DNA of 64,000 nucleotides. Origin: JBMOGA01 sp049318625. GTDB taxonomy: Bacteria; Pseudomonadota; Alphaproteobacteria; Rhizobiales; Hyphomicrobiaceae. A model generated the notes under the pieces. That model made no database searches, had not been told where the DNA came from, and worked only from the letters and a program-made list of their open reading frames with translations. The position numbers were made by a program, and so were the translations under genes. Shown here piece after piece: positions 43,038 through 54,212 of this stretch; position 1 is the stretch's first letter, and each line of letters starts with the position of its first letter. The stretch spans positions 1 to 64,000 of the forward strand of contig JBMOGA010000010.1 of assembly GCA_049318625.1 (NCBI GenBank), given 5' to 3'.

Positions 43038-45557
43038 ATGGCTGAGGACGACGGCCGCCCGGGCGATCTGACCAGTGCGGAGCGCGACCTGATCGCCGCC
43101 GTCGCCGCCGGCCGGCGTGCGGAAATGCACGGTCAGGAGGTGCGCGCTGCCGTGCTGCGCGATCTGGCGACCGAACGCTATGCGGACTGGACCGTGGCAC
43201 CGGTCGGCATCGATGTCCACAACGCGACGATCAAGGGCGAACTCGATCTCGAAGGCTGCGTCGTCGCCAAGCCGCTGGCCTTCCTCAAGTGCCGTTTCGC
43301 GGCGCCATCGGGCGGTGATACCGCGATCCGCGTCCGCGATGCCCAGATGAAGCGCCTCGCCTTTTTCGACTGCACCATCGAGGGTGCCATCAAGGCCGAT
43401 CGCGCCCATGTGACGACGGCGGTGTTCCTCAATGCCAGCACGGTCAAGGGGGAACTGCGTCTGCGCGGCGCGACGATCGGCGAGGCGCTGACGCTCGAAT
43501 CCACGCGGATCGAGAACCCGGGCGATGTCGCCATTCTGGCCGACGGAATGCGGCTCGGCGGGCCATGGATCCTGCGCGCCGCAATCGTCCGCGGCGAGAT
43601 CCGGCTGGCCGGAGCCCGGATCGGGGGTGGCCTGCTTTGGGAGGATCTTCAGGTCGAGCGGGCCGGCGTGGCGATCAATGCCGACGGCGCGATCGGCGAA
43701 GGCGTCTGGGTGCTGCGACGGGCCAAGCTCGTGGGCTCGCTCCGCCTGCGCGGCATCTCGATCAAGGCGATCGACGCGCAGGGACTCGAGATCACGGCAG
43801 GCTCCGAGGCGTTCAACGCCCGCGCCGCCGAGATCGTCAGCGATTTGATCCTCGAGGGTGCCCGGATCACCGGCGGCATTCTGCTGGGCCGCGCGCGGGT
43901 CGGCGGCGAGGTTTCGGCGCGCGGCGCCATCATCAAGGGCCCGGGCGATGATTGGGCGATTGCCGCGGCCGGCATCACCATTGCCCAGGGTCTATCGCTC
44001 GCCGGCGCTCAGATAACTGGCGGCTTCAACGTCGCCGGTGCCCGCATTACCCAGGGCATCTCCGCAAGCCACGTTACCATCGTCGGACGGGGGCGTGCCA
44101 TCGAGGCCGACGTCGTCCACCTCGGCGGCAACTGGATCATGCGCGGTGCCAAGATCGAAGGCAGCGTTCGGTTCGCGGGCGCCCAGATCGACGGGCAAGT
44201 CGGCTTCACCGAAAGCACGATCGATGGCAGTGGCGACTTGGCGATCCGCGCCGACGGCGCACACATTCGTGGCGGCTGGTTCATGGGACGCGCCGATATC
44301 CGAGGATTGGTGCGCCTGCCTGCGGCCGTACTCGGAAACGAGATGCGCCTGCGCGCCACCAAGATCCGTGTGAAGGCCGGCCCCGCCCTCTACGCCAACG
44401 GCGTCAAGATCGCCCGCGAACTGGTGCTCGACGGTGGCTTCGAGGCCGTCGGCGCCATCGCGCTCGATCACGCCGAGATCGCCGGCACCCTCGATCTCTC
44501 CGAAAGCAAGTTGCAGTCGGCGATCCTGGCGCGCGGCGGCGCGCCGACCGAGGGCACCTACGACGCCGTTCTGCAGGCGCGGTACGACGAGTCCGTCATC
44601 AGTCTCGTCGATGCCCGCCTCGATCGGCTCGTCATGCCGGAAAAAGCCGACCACCGGCCGCGCGGCATCGTCGATCTCTCGCGGGCCCATATCGGCAGCT
44701 ACGAGGACGCCGCTTCAGCTTGGCCGCCGACGGCCGCCGAGCGCCGCAAGCAGGCGCGCCGGAATCCGCAATGGCGGGATCTCGATCACCTCGTGCTCGA
44801 TGGTTTCGTGTACGAACACCTGCAGAATCCGGCCGGTGTCCCGTCCTCGGTGAAGACGGCGCGGGTCGATACGGCTAAGGCGCGGCTGCGCTGGCTGGAG
44901 GGGCAGTCCGGCGACGATCTCGACGTCCATTTCAAGCCGCAGGCCTGGATGCAGTTGTCGCGCCGGCTGGTCGCCCAGGGTTTCCACGATGACGCCCGCG
45001 AGATCGCCATTGCCCGCCGCCGCCGCCATCGTCGCGGGGCCAGTGCGACCCGGACGGCCAAGCTGCAGGGCATGTTCCTCGATCTTTTCGCGCTCTACGG
45101 GTTCAACCCGTGGCGCACGGTGCTGTGGTCCGTGTTCTTCGTCATGCTGTTCGCCGGCGTTTGGGCGTGGGCATCGCGGGACTGCGGCCAGGCGGACTGC
45201 AAGGACGAGACCGTCTACGTGATGGCGCTCAAGGGAAACTTCGGTCAGGACGACACCAAGGCCGAGGCCAACTACCCGCCGTTCGCGCCGCTCGCCTATT
45301 CGCTCGACGTCTTCCTGCCTTTCATCAGTCTCGGCTTCGAGGACCATTGGCGCCCGCGCACCAGCCACCGCCCGTTGGCGTCGATCGAAATTCCGGCCTC
45401 GCCGTTGATCGCAGGCGGGCCGCGCCGCGTGACACTTACGCTGGGACAGGTTCTCTACGCGCTGTACGTCGTCGAGATGATGATCGGTCTCGTGCTGACG
45501 TCGCTCGCGGTCACGGCCTTCACGGGTCTCTTGCGGGGCGAGGAAGAACCACGTTAA
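43038..45557 (+). CDS. Large beta-helix repeat protein with C-terminal membrane anchor
   Basis: An 839-residue protein. Residues from about 50 to 520 are made of short tandem units of roughly 20-22 residues with the alternating pattern of a right-handed parallel beta-helix (for example IKGELDLEGCVV, VKGELRLRGATIGEALTLES, ITGGFNVAGARITQGI). A globular region of about 130 residues follows (LDHLVLDGFVYEHLQNP). Two membrane segments end the protein: about 695-713 (WSVFFVMLFAGVWAWAS) and about 800-830 (LYALYVVEMMIGLVLTSLAV). There is no signal peptide, so the helix domain is probably cytoplasmic. I recognise no enzyme motif. It is coupled to the membrane protein upstream and lies 42 bases before a DUF2064 transferase gene. 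Confidence 0.7.
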   Translation: MAEDDGRPGDLTSAERDLIAAVAAGRRAEMHGQEVRAAVLRDLATERYADWTVAPVGIDVHNATIKGELDLEGCVVAKPLAFLKCRFAAPSGGDTAIRVRDAQMKRLAFFDCTIEGAIKADRAHVTTAVFLNASTVKGELRLRGATIGEALTLESTRIENPGDVAILADGMRLGGPWILRAAIVRGEIRLAGARIGGGLLWEDLQVERAGVAINADGAIGEGVWVLRRAKLVGSLRLRGISIKAIDAQGLEITAGSEAFNARAAEIVSDLILEGARITGGILLGRARVGGEVSARGAIIKGPGDDWAIAAAGITIAQGLSLAGAQITGGFNVAGARITQGISASHVTIVGRGRAIEADVVHLGGNWIMRGAKIEGSVRFAGAQIDGQVGFTESTIDGSGDLAIRADGAHIRGGWFMGRADIRGLVRLPAAVLGNEMRLRATKIRVKAGPALYANGVKIARELVLDGGFEAVGAIALDHAEIAGTLDLSESKLQSAILARGGAPTEGTYDAVLQARYDESVISLVDARLDRLVMPEKADHRPRGIVDLSRAHIGSYEDAASAWPPTAAERRKQARRNPQWRDLDHLVLDGFVYEHLQNPAGVPSSVKTARVDTAKARLRWLEGQSGDDLDVHFKPQAWMQLSRRLVAQGFHDDAREIAIARRRRHRRGASATRTAKLQGMFLDLFALYGFNPWRTVLWSVFFVMLFAGVWAWASRDCGQADCKDETVYVMALKGNFGQDDTKAEANYPPFAPLAYSLDVFLPFISLGFEDHWRPRTSHRPLASIEIPASPLIAGGPRRVTLTLGQVLYALYVVEMMIGLVLTSLAVTAFTGLLRGEEEPR

Positions 45558-45599
45558 GTGGTGACGCCTAATTTTTAATCACTTCAGACCGGAGGCCGC

Positions 45600-46295
45600 G
45601 TGGCACCGGACACCCAGAAGCCGATTGGCGTCGGTTTGCTGACCAAGCTACCGCAGCCGGGCTTCAGTAAGACGCGGCTTGCGCGTCATACCGGCGACGA
45701 TGTCGCCACGCGCCTTGCCGCGGCATTCTTGTCGGACGTCGCCGCCATCGTCGCCGAGGTCGGCCGCGATCCGGGCGTGAGCCCCTTCGTGTTCTATCGC
45801 CCGCAGGGCGCCGAGCGCGAGTTGGCGTCGTTGTTGCCGCCCGGTCTGCCGATGGTGCTCCAGACGGGCGAGGAACTCGGCATCACCATGCTTGCCGCCC
45901 TGCGCCACATGCTGGCGGTCTGCCCGGGTGGCGCCATCCTCATCGGCAGCGACCTGCCGACCTTGCCCGTGCGGGTCCTGCGTGAGGCGATTGCCGCCCT
46001 GCGTCCGGGTGGCGAGCGCGCGGTGTTCGGGCCGTCGGTCGATGGCGGCTACTACCTCGTCGGCATGACCAGCGACCAACCGGCCCCGCTCCTCGCGCCA
46101 CTCCCCTGGAGCACGCCCGACGTCATGCGACTGACCCGTGAGCGGGCGCAGAAGGTCAAGATCGACATTGTCGAGGTCGGCACGTGGTTCGACGTCGATG
46201 ACGCCGACGATCTCGCCCGCTTGCGTGACGAGTTGACCTTCCTGCCCGCAACGGTGGCCCCCCATACCCGCCGCGTGCTGCTGGACCTGCCGTGA
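45600..46295 (+). CDS. TIGR04282/DUF2064 family nucleotidyl-glycosyltransferase-like protein
   Basis: A 231-residue GT-A-fold protein. The N-terminal LLTKLPQPGFSKTRLARHTG matches the family's AKxPxPGxxKTRL signature, and IGSDLPTLP with PSVDGGYYLVGM are the next conserved motifs. The family (rSAM/selenodomain-associated transferase 1) is poorly characterised; activity on nucleotide-sugars is presumed. The GTG at 45600 follows a GGAGG site. It may be the third gene of the membrane/beta-helix unit upstream. Confidence 0.85.
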   Translation: MAPDTQKPIGVGLLTKLPQPGFSKTRLARHTGDDVATRLAAAFLSDVAAIVAEVGRDPGVSPFVFYRPQGAERELASLLPPGLPMVLQTGEELGITMLAALRHMLAVCPGGAILIGSDLPTLPVRVLREAIAALRPGGERAVFGPSVDGGYYLVGMTSDQPAPLLAPLPWSTPDVMRLTRERAQKVKIDIVEVGTWFDVDDADDLARLRDELTFLPATVAPHTRRVLLDLP

Positions 46296-46418
46296 GTTTA
46301 TTCTCGTGTCGGCAGCGCTAGGTTGTGGACAACCGAATCTGTTGCAGTGGCTCACTAGCCCGCAGGCCGAGCGCCCGGTTTCATAAGGCCATAGTGTTGG
46401 TCAGAAAACGCCGGGGGC

Positions 46419-46844
46419 ATGGTCGTGAGCGAGCTTCCACCTGAAAACGCGCTGACGACGACAGGGAACGCCATTGCATTCGATCGCACGCGCCGGTTGA
46501 AGGACGGCGGCTACTGTCTGGCCGCCCACCACGGTGCCTTCAATCAGGCCATCCGGTTCACGGTCACCCCGTCGGCCGATCACGGCGGCTGGCAGATCAC
46601 GGCGTGGTTGATGACGCAGACCTGCTTTGACAACGACACGTGGAGCTTTCCGCAACTCGAAGCGACGCCGCTCGTCGGCCAGCATGCCATCGAGGACGTG
46701 CTGCGCCGGGTCGCCCCCTTCGCAGCCGAGGACGCCCGGCTGCTGGCCAACTGGGTCTTCGAGATCTCGGCGGCGCTCGCGCGGGTTCTCAGATACTTGA
46801 CGGTCTACGATGCCGTCGGCTGCTCGTGGCGCAGCGCGGCCTGA
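46419..46844 (+). CDS. Hypothetical protein
   Basis: A 141-residue soluble protein without signal peptide or membrane segment. Features that can be seen are a Trp/aromatic-rich middle (GGWQITAWLMTQTCFDNDTW) and an amphipathic C-terminal helix (LLANWVFEISAALARVLRYL). I do not recognise the family. Upstream is a 123-base gap. It is convergent with the TAXI gene (28-base gap). An alternative is that the frame is spurious, but G/C third-position bias favours a real gene on this strand. Confidence 0.55.
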   Translation: MVVSELPPENALTTTGNAIAFDRTRRLKDGGYCLAAHHGAFNQAIRFTVTPSADHGGWQITAWLMTQTCFDNDTWSFPQLEATPLVGQHAIEDVLRRVAPFAAEDARLLANWVFEISAALARVLRYLTVYDAVGCSWRSAA

Positions 46845-46872
46845 CACCGGCGCCACACCGTCACCACGCGAT

Positions 46873-48303
46873 CTACTCGGCGGCTTGCGGCACGGCCTGC
46901 AGGTTGCGCTTCGGCACGAGGCGTTGCTCGACCAGATCGATGTGTCCCCTCAGATCGTAAAGCTGATCCGAGAAGTGAAGCGGCAGCTTGAGGCGGCTGA
47001 CCGCACGATCGATGCGGCGCAGTTCCTCGGCAGCCTCGGTGACTTGCTCCGACGTCGGATCGTGATCCAGCGTGAACTCGATCTTCTTGAGCCGCTCGTA
47101 CCACGTCAACAGGCGGCGGCGGATCATGTACGTGTAGAGCATCGGCAGGAACCGGGCGAGTGGAATGGCCACCGACAGCACCGGAATGGCGAGCAGGATG
47201 ATCTTGGTCGCGTGCAGGAACGAGAAGGCCGTCACCCAGAACGGAATGCCGTTGTTGGCGAAAAACGGACCCACAGCACGCAGCAGGAACGGCAGTTCGT
47301 GGGACTTGTGATAGGTGCGCGCGTCCGGGTCGATCTCGTACTCCGGATCGAAGCCGTTCGGGAACTCTCCGGCCTTGTAGAACAGCACCGGCTCACCGAG
47401 CGCGTCGAAGCCCGGCTTGGGCGCCATCGACGTCGCATGGGTCAGCAGCGTGACAAGCGCGGGATGCATGTCCTTGCGCACGATGAGCGCCGGCGCTGTG
47501 GCGAGCAGCGTGATGTCGGCCGACGGGATGTCGGGGTCGAACTCGACGGCGCCGCGATGCAGGACGACGCTCGACAGGAACGGGAACCGGGATTTGTAGG
47601 CATTGGCCTCGGCCGTGAAGTCCATGAGGTAGATGTTGGGCGTGCGCAGCAGCGCCTGGATCTTCTTGGAATCCGGCGGCAGCGCCACGAAGGCGACGTC
47701 GACGCCTTCTCCCGTCAGCGGCCTGGCGTCCGAGGGGAATTCCTGCGCGACGAACTTCGAGTTCTCGGCGGTCACGCCATTGGCCTTGAGCAGCAGTTCG
47801 ACGACGCGGCGCGTGCCGCTGTTCGCCGAGCCGACCATGATGCGCTTGCCTTTGAACTCGCCGAGGCTCTGGACCAGCTTCGGCCCGCGGTAGAAGACCC
47901 ACAGCGGTTCGTGGAACATCCGGCCGACCGACTGCAGCCGATCGTTCTGCAACTCGTGGACGATCTGGTCGGCGGTGCTGGCGAGGCGCCCCTGCATGCT
48001 GCCGGACACGCCACCCTTGACGATGGCCGCGCTGACCTCGCCACCGTCCAGCAGCACGGCGTGCAGCGAGTCCGCGCCTTCGACCGTGGGGCGCAGCTCC
48101 AGCTTGACGCCGAAACGAGCCAGTTCCTTTTTCCACCGTTCAGCCAGCTCGGTATAGGCGCCGCCGGCGCCCCCCGTTGCCATCACGATCCGCCCCGCCG
48201 GGCCCGGATTGGCGATGACGATTGCGAGCCACAACGTCGCGATGATTGCGACGAGTCCACCGAAGACGATCATCAGAAACTGGCGCACGCGCTTGCTCGT
48301 CAT
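46873..48303 (-). CDS. TAXI-family solute-binding protein with membrane anchors (orphan TRAP-like)
   Basis: A 476-residue protein. An N-terminal uncleaved helix (about residues 8-31) precedes a TAXI domain beginning IVMATGGAGGAYTELAE; GTRRVVELLLKANG is a second TAXI landmark. After the binding domain come a second hydrophobic segment (about 365-395, IILLAIPVLSVAIPLARFL) and a helical tail of about 75 residues. Ordinary TAXI proteins are free periplasmic subunits of TRAP transporters, for substrates such as glutamate or C4-dicarboxylates. Here no DctQ/DctM-type permease is adjacent and the protein is anchored at both ends, which suggests a sensing role. The start at 48303 follows GGGGAG. Confidence 0.8.
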   Translation of the reverse strand: MTSKRVRQFLMIVFGGLVAIIATLWLAIVIANPGPAGRIVMATGGAGGAYTELAERWKKELARFGVKLELRPTVEGADSLHAVLLDGGEVSAAIVKGGVSGSMQGRLASTADQIVHELQNDRLQSVGRMFHEPLWVFYRGPKLVQSLGEFKGKRIMVGSANSGTRRVVELLLKANGVTAENSKFVAQEFPSDARPLTGEGVDVAFVALPPDSKKIQALLRTPNIYLMDFTAEANAYKSRFPFLSSVVLHRGAVEFDPDIPSADITLLATAPALIVRKDMHPALVTLLTHATSMAPKPGFDALGEPVLFYKAGEFPNGFDPEYEIDPDARTYHKSHELPFLLRAVGPFFANNGIPFWVTAFSFLHATKIILLAIPVLSVAIPLARFLPMLYTYMIRRRLLTWYERLKKIEFTLDHDPTSEQVTEAAEELRRIDRAVSRLKLPLHFSDQLYDLRGHIDLVEQRLVPKRNLQAVPQAAE

Positions 48304-48528
48304 GATGAGGGGCTCCCCGTCCGATCCATCGCGCCCGCGCGCGAGTGGAGACATACCGGGGATAAGCCCGTCTCATCAAGTCGAGACCGGTGGCCGAGTT
48401 GTGGCGCCGTGGCCTCCATTGATCGGGCTTGTGCATGACCACCGCGAACCGACGGCCTAACGCCCTTGCTCGCAGGCGCTGGCCCTGCCGATACTCCCGG
48501 CCGGCGGGCAAATCGGGCAGGATGGCGC

Positions 48529-50715
48529 ATGACGCCGCTTCGCAATCTCATTTCGATCGCTGCCGCCGTGCTCGCAGCGGCCATCGTGCTGCGCGCCGCC
48601 GATCCGGTGCCGGTCGCGCAGCTGCGAGCGGCCGTCTTCGACAGCTACCTGCGCCTGGCGCCGCGCCGCGTCGACCCGGCCATGCCGGTCAGGATCGTCG
48701 CCATCGACGAGGGATCGCTGGCCGCGCTCGGCCAATGGCCGTGGCCGCGTGCGGTGCTGGCGGACCTGATTGGACAGCTGCACGAGGCCGGCGCCAAGGT
48801 CATCGCGCTCGACGTCGTACTGGCAGAGCCCGATCGGATGTCGCCGGACGCCATCGCCCGCGCCTTTGCGGGGCAACCCGGTGGCGACGCCATGGCGGCA
48901 CTGGCAGCACGTCTGCCATCGGGCGACCGCCGGCTCGGTGAGGCCATCGCCCGGGCGGGTGCCGTGCTCGGGTTCGCGGCCGACGACGCCGGTGGCCCGC
49001 TCGCGCCGCCGCGACTGGCGTTCGCCAGCGCCGGCGACGATCCGCGCGGGTTCGTCCCCAAGTTCTCGGGCGCGGTGGCGCCGAGGGACGAGATCGCGTC
49101 GGGTGCCAGAGGGCTCGGCGCTGTCAATTGGCTGCCGGAGCACGATCAGGTCGTCCGGCGCATCCCGCTGCTCGTTCAGGTCGGCTCGACCCTGCAACCC
49201 GCGCTCGTCGTCGAGGCCCTGCGGGTGGCAGCGGGCGAAAGCACGGTTCTGGTTCGTTCTTCGGGGGCGAGCGGCGGATCCGCGTTCGGTCAGCAGACCG
49301 GTATCGAGCGGTTGCGGATCGGACGTGCCACCATTCCGACAACCGCGGCCGGCGAACTCTGGCTGCGGCCCGCGCCCCACGACGACCGCCGCGAACTGCC
49401 GGCTCACCGTGTGCTCGCGCCCGATTTCGACGCACGCGAGGTTGCGGGCCGCCATGTGTTCATCGGGGCGACGGCGGTCGGCCTCAAGGATCTGCGGGCG
49501 ACGGCGCTGACCGACTCCGTGCCCGGTGTCGAGATCCATGCCCAGGCGCTGGAGCAGCTGCTCGCCGGCGATTTCGTCGTGCGCCCGGCCTTTGCCGCCG
49601 GCGCCGAAATGCTGTTCTTGCTGGTCGTGGGCGCTCTGGTCGCGGGACTGATCATGTGGTTCGGGCCGCTGGTGGCCGCACTGGCCACGCTCGGCGCCAT
49701 GGTCGTCGTCGGCGCCGCCTCCTGGCTCGCATTCTCGCATGCCGGATATCTGATCGACCCCGTGTACCCGAGCCTCGCTGTTGTGGTCCTCTATGTCACC
49801 GGGTCGCTTGGCACATACTTGAGGACCGAGCTGGAACGAGCGCGGGTGCGTACCGCCTTCCGCCACTACGTCGCACCGGCCGTCGTCGACGAACTGGCTC
49901 GCCATCCGGAAAAGCTGAAGCTGGGAGGCGAACGTCGTGACGTGTCGCTGCTGTTCGCCGACGTCCGCAACTTTTCGCGCATCGCCGAGGGGTTGGAGGC
50001 CGAGGCGCTGATCGGGTTCGTCAACCGCCTGTTCGGTCCGCTCTCGGACGTGATCCTCGAACACCGGGGCACCATCGACAAGTACATGGGCGATGCGGTG
50101 ATGGCCTTCTGGAACGCCCCCCTGGCCGAGGCCGATCACGCCCGCCTGACCTGCCGGGCGGCGCTGGCGATGCAGGAGCGCCTCGCGGCGCTCAACGGCC
50201 AATGGCACGCGGAGGCCGCGGCACGCGGCGAGAGCCATGCGGCGGTGCACGTCGGCATCGGAATCAACACCGGGCCGTGCGCTGTCGGTAACGTCGGCAC
50301 GGCCGAGCGGTTCGACTACTCGATCCTCGGTGATGCGGTGAATGTCGCCGCGCGGCTCGAGTCGACGACCAAGACCTACGGCGTGCCGATCGTCTGCGGT
50401 CGGCCGACGGTGGAGGCCGTGCCGGATTTCGCCTTTCTCGAGATCGCTCGAACCTCCCTCAGGGGCCGAACGCAAGCCGAGGAGATCTTCGCCCTGATCG
50501 GCGACGAGACCTTCGCCGCACGCCCCGACTTCCAGGCTCTGCGCCGGGCGCACGAGGAACTGCGCCGGGCCATGGAGGCGCGCGAACACGCCCGCGCCGC
50601 GGCCGCCCTCGCGGAGTGTCTCAACGTGGCGCCGCCGGCGTGCCGGCCACTGCTGGCCCATCACGAGCAGGAACTCGCCGCGCGGCGCGAGGACCGGATC
50701 AGTACTTCCGGTTGA
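48529..50715 (+). CDS. CHASE2-domain adenylate/guanylate cyclase
   Basis: A 728-residue sensor cyclase. After an N-terminal membrane helix, a CHASE2 periplasmic domain (about residues 30-340; RIVAIDEGSLAALGQWPWPR is its signature) is followed by three membrane segments (about 355-430). A class III nucleotide cyclase domain comes next: LLFADVRNFSR near residue 475, DKYMGDAVMAFW near 518 and YSILGDAVNVAARLE near 597. The catalytic metal aspartates are present. The product is probably cAMP. The gene's 3' end overlaps the convergent FecR-domain gene by 17 bases; CHASE2 cyclases and FecR proteins are often neighbours. Confidence 0.9.
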   Translation: MTPLRNLISIAAAVLAAAIVLRAADPVPVAQLRAAVFDSYLRLAPRRVDPAMPVRIVAIDEGSLAALGQWPWPRAVLADLIGQLHEAGAKVIALDVVLAEPDRMSPDAIARAFAGQPGGDAMAALAARLPSGDRRLGEAIARAGAVLGFAADDAGGPLAPPRLAFASAGDDPRGFVPKFSGAVAPRDEIASGARGLGAVNWLPEHDQVVRRIPLLVQVGSTLQPALVVEALRVAAGESTVLVRSSGASGGSAFGQQTGIERLRIGRATIPTTAAGELWLRPAPHDDRRELPAHRVLAPDFDAREVAGRHVFIGATAVGLKDLRATALTDSVPGVEIHAQALEQLLAGDFVVRPAFAAGAEMLFLLVVGALVAGLIMWFGPLVAALATLGAMVVVGAASWLAFSHAGYLIDPVYPSLAVVVLYVTGSLGTYLRTELERARVRTAFRHYVAPAVVDELARHPEKLKLGGERRDVSLLFADVRNFSRIAEGLEAEALIGFVNRLFGPLSDVILEHRGTIDKYMGDAVMAFWNAPLAEADHARLTCRAALAMQERLAALNGQWHAEAAARGESHAAVHVGIGINTGPCAVGNVGTAERFDYSILGDAVNVAARLESTTKTYGVPIVCGRPTVEAVPDFAFLEIARTSLRGRTQAEEIFALIGDETFAARPDFQALRRAHEELRRAMEAREHARAAAALAECLNVAPPACRPLLAHHEQELAARREDRISTSG

Positions 50716-51634
50716 GGCCGGGCATGCGCGGTGGCGACTTCGGCGTCATGCCGCCGCCGGGCCGGTGCCCGCCGAAACCCCGGCCGATGCCGGGACCGAT
50801 GGTGATCGTGAATCCGCTCGGTCCGCGAGGAACCTCGGTATACCGGGGCTCGCGTGTCTCGCGCGTTTCGCGGATCCGCGGGGGCGGTCCCTTTCCGGTG
50901 TCGCGCTTGCCCGGCGGCTTGCCTTTCGGCGGGACCGGAAACGTGCCGAGTACGATGTTGTCCCGCGACAGCGTCGGATTGGGATCGATTCCCGGCGCGT
51001 TGACGACGAATGGAAAAGCCGTGTCGAAGTTGATGGCATTGCGGCCGGGCAGGCCCGCCCAGGCGCTGGGCCGTCCGAGATCGCCATTGGGCGCAACCCG
51101 GAGGATCTGTCCGGGCCGGTCGAGCGCGCGACAGGTGCCCTGATCGTTACAGGCGCGGATCGCGCCCTCCATCAGCAGGATCCAGATCGCCCGGTCGTCG
51201 GCGATATAGACGTCGAAGATGGTGCCGCGGACAGTGATGGCGGCGGCCGGCGTGCGGATGCGATAGGCACTCTTGCTGGCGATGCCGGTCACGAACCGGA
51301 ACGTGCCCTTGACCAGATTGAGGACGATATCGCCGTTCGATTTCCGGCCGTTGTAGACGAAATTGTCGAGCAACAGCCGCGAGCCGGCGCCGAGCGCGAG
51401 CTTCGTCTCGTCCGCCAGCACCAGTTCGCCCCGCGAATCGGGGCCGACCTCGATCACCTCGTCCTGATGCACGGCATCGCCGCGTTGCAGGTCGCGCCGG
51501 TCCTGGTCGTACTCCGCCCGCACTTCGTTGACGATTTGCACGGCTTCGCCGATGCGCGGCGTCTGCGCCGCGTGCGCCGGTGCCGTGGCGATGCCGGTGA
51601 AGGCGGCGACAGCCGCCCATGTCGCTCGTCGCAT
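50699..51634 (-). CDS. Secreted FecR-domain protein
   Basis: A 311-residue protein with a signal peptide (MRRATWAAVAAFTGIATAPAHA). The FecR domain runs from about residue 30 to 150: IGEAVQIVNEVRAEY, LQRGDAVHQDEVIEVG and the final VRGTIFDVYIADD. The remaining 130 residues are rich in Pro, Gly and Arg and look disordered, ending in a glycine-rich tail. FecR domains bind signals or glycans in the periplasm; here no TonB receptor or ECF sigma is adjacent. It is convergent with the CHASE2 cyclase, a frequent pairing that suggests a joint sensory role. The upstream 130 bases contain an 8-bp palindrome. Confidence 0.82.
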   Translation of the reverse strand: MRRATWAAVAAFTGIATAPAHAAQTPRIGEAVQIVNEVRAEYDQDRRDLQRGDAVHQDEVIEVGPDSRGELVLADETKLALGAGSRLLLDNFVYNGRKSNGDIVLNLVKGTFRFVTGIASKSAYRIRTPAAAITVRGTIFDVYIADDRAIWILLMEGAIRACNDQGTCRALDRPGQILRVAPNGDLGRPSAWAGLPGRNAINFDTAFPFVVNAPGIDPNPTLSRDNIVLGTFPVPPKGKPPGKRDTGKGPPPRIRETRETREPRYTEVPRGPSGFTITIGPGIGRGFGGHRPGGGMTPKSPPRMPGLNRKY

Positions 51635-51738
51635 GGCGCGATACCCTCGGGGTTTGAGCCGTCCGATCATACGGGGCAACCGGGGTCTGATGTCCAGGCC
51701 TCGTGCAAGATTAGGTTGCCCAAGTCTTATCTGGCCGG

Positions 51739-51756
51739 CTGTTCCCGTGGGAACAG
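51739..51756. promoter_or_regulatory. Palindrome upstream of fecR-like gene (candidate operator)
   Basis: CTGTTCCC-GT-GGGAACAG is a perfect 8-bp inverted repeat with a two-base centre. It lies between the copA stop (51765) and the start of the FecR-domain gene (51634), about 105 bases before the latter. The short loop suits a dimeric regulator site better than a terminator hairpin, and no T-run follows on either strand. The regulator is unknown. Confidence 0.45.
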
Positions 51757-51764
51757 AGATAGTG

Positions 51765-54134
<2,370 letters not shown>

Positions 54135-54153
54135 CGACCACCTCCGTCATGTG

Positions 54154-54168
54154 TACCCCAAGGGGGTA
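54154..54168. promoter_or_regulatory. CsoR-type operator 1
   Basis: TACCCC-AAG-GGGGTA is a perfect 6-bp inverted repeat with a 3-base spacer. G/C tracts flanked by TA are typical of CsoR/RcnR operators. It is 20 bases from the copA start and probably covers its promoter. Confidence 0.75.
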
Positions 54169-54186
54169 TCTGGCCAGTTGACGGCT

Positions 54187-54203
54187 ATACCCCTTGAGGG
54201 TAT
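54187..54203. promoter_or_regulatory. CsoR-type operator 2
   Basis: ATACCC-CTTGA-GGGTAT is a perfect 6-bp inverted repeat with a 5-base spacer. It lies 10 bases before the csoR start and 33 bases from operator 1 (start to start). The pair allows repression of both divergent genes and autoregulation of csoR. Confidence 0.75.
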
Positions 54204-54212
54204 CCGTCAACC

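Noticed and set aside
45541..45595. Imperfect dyad (AAGTGGTGA and TCACTT) after the beta-helix gene
   Set aside because: Only a partial match, overlapping the stop codon region; could occur by chance, and the next gene's ribosome site follows closely.
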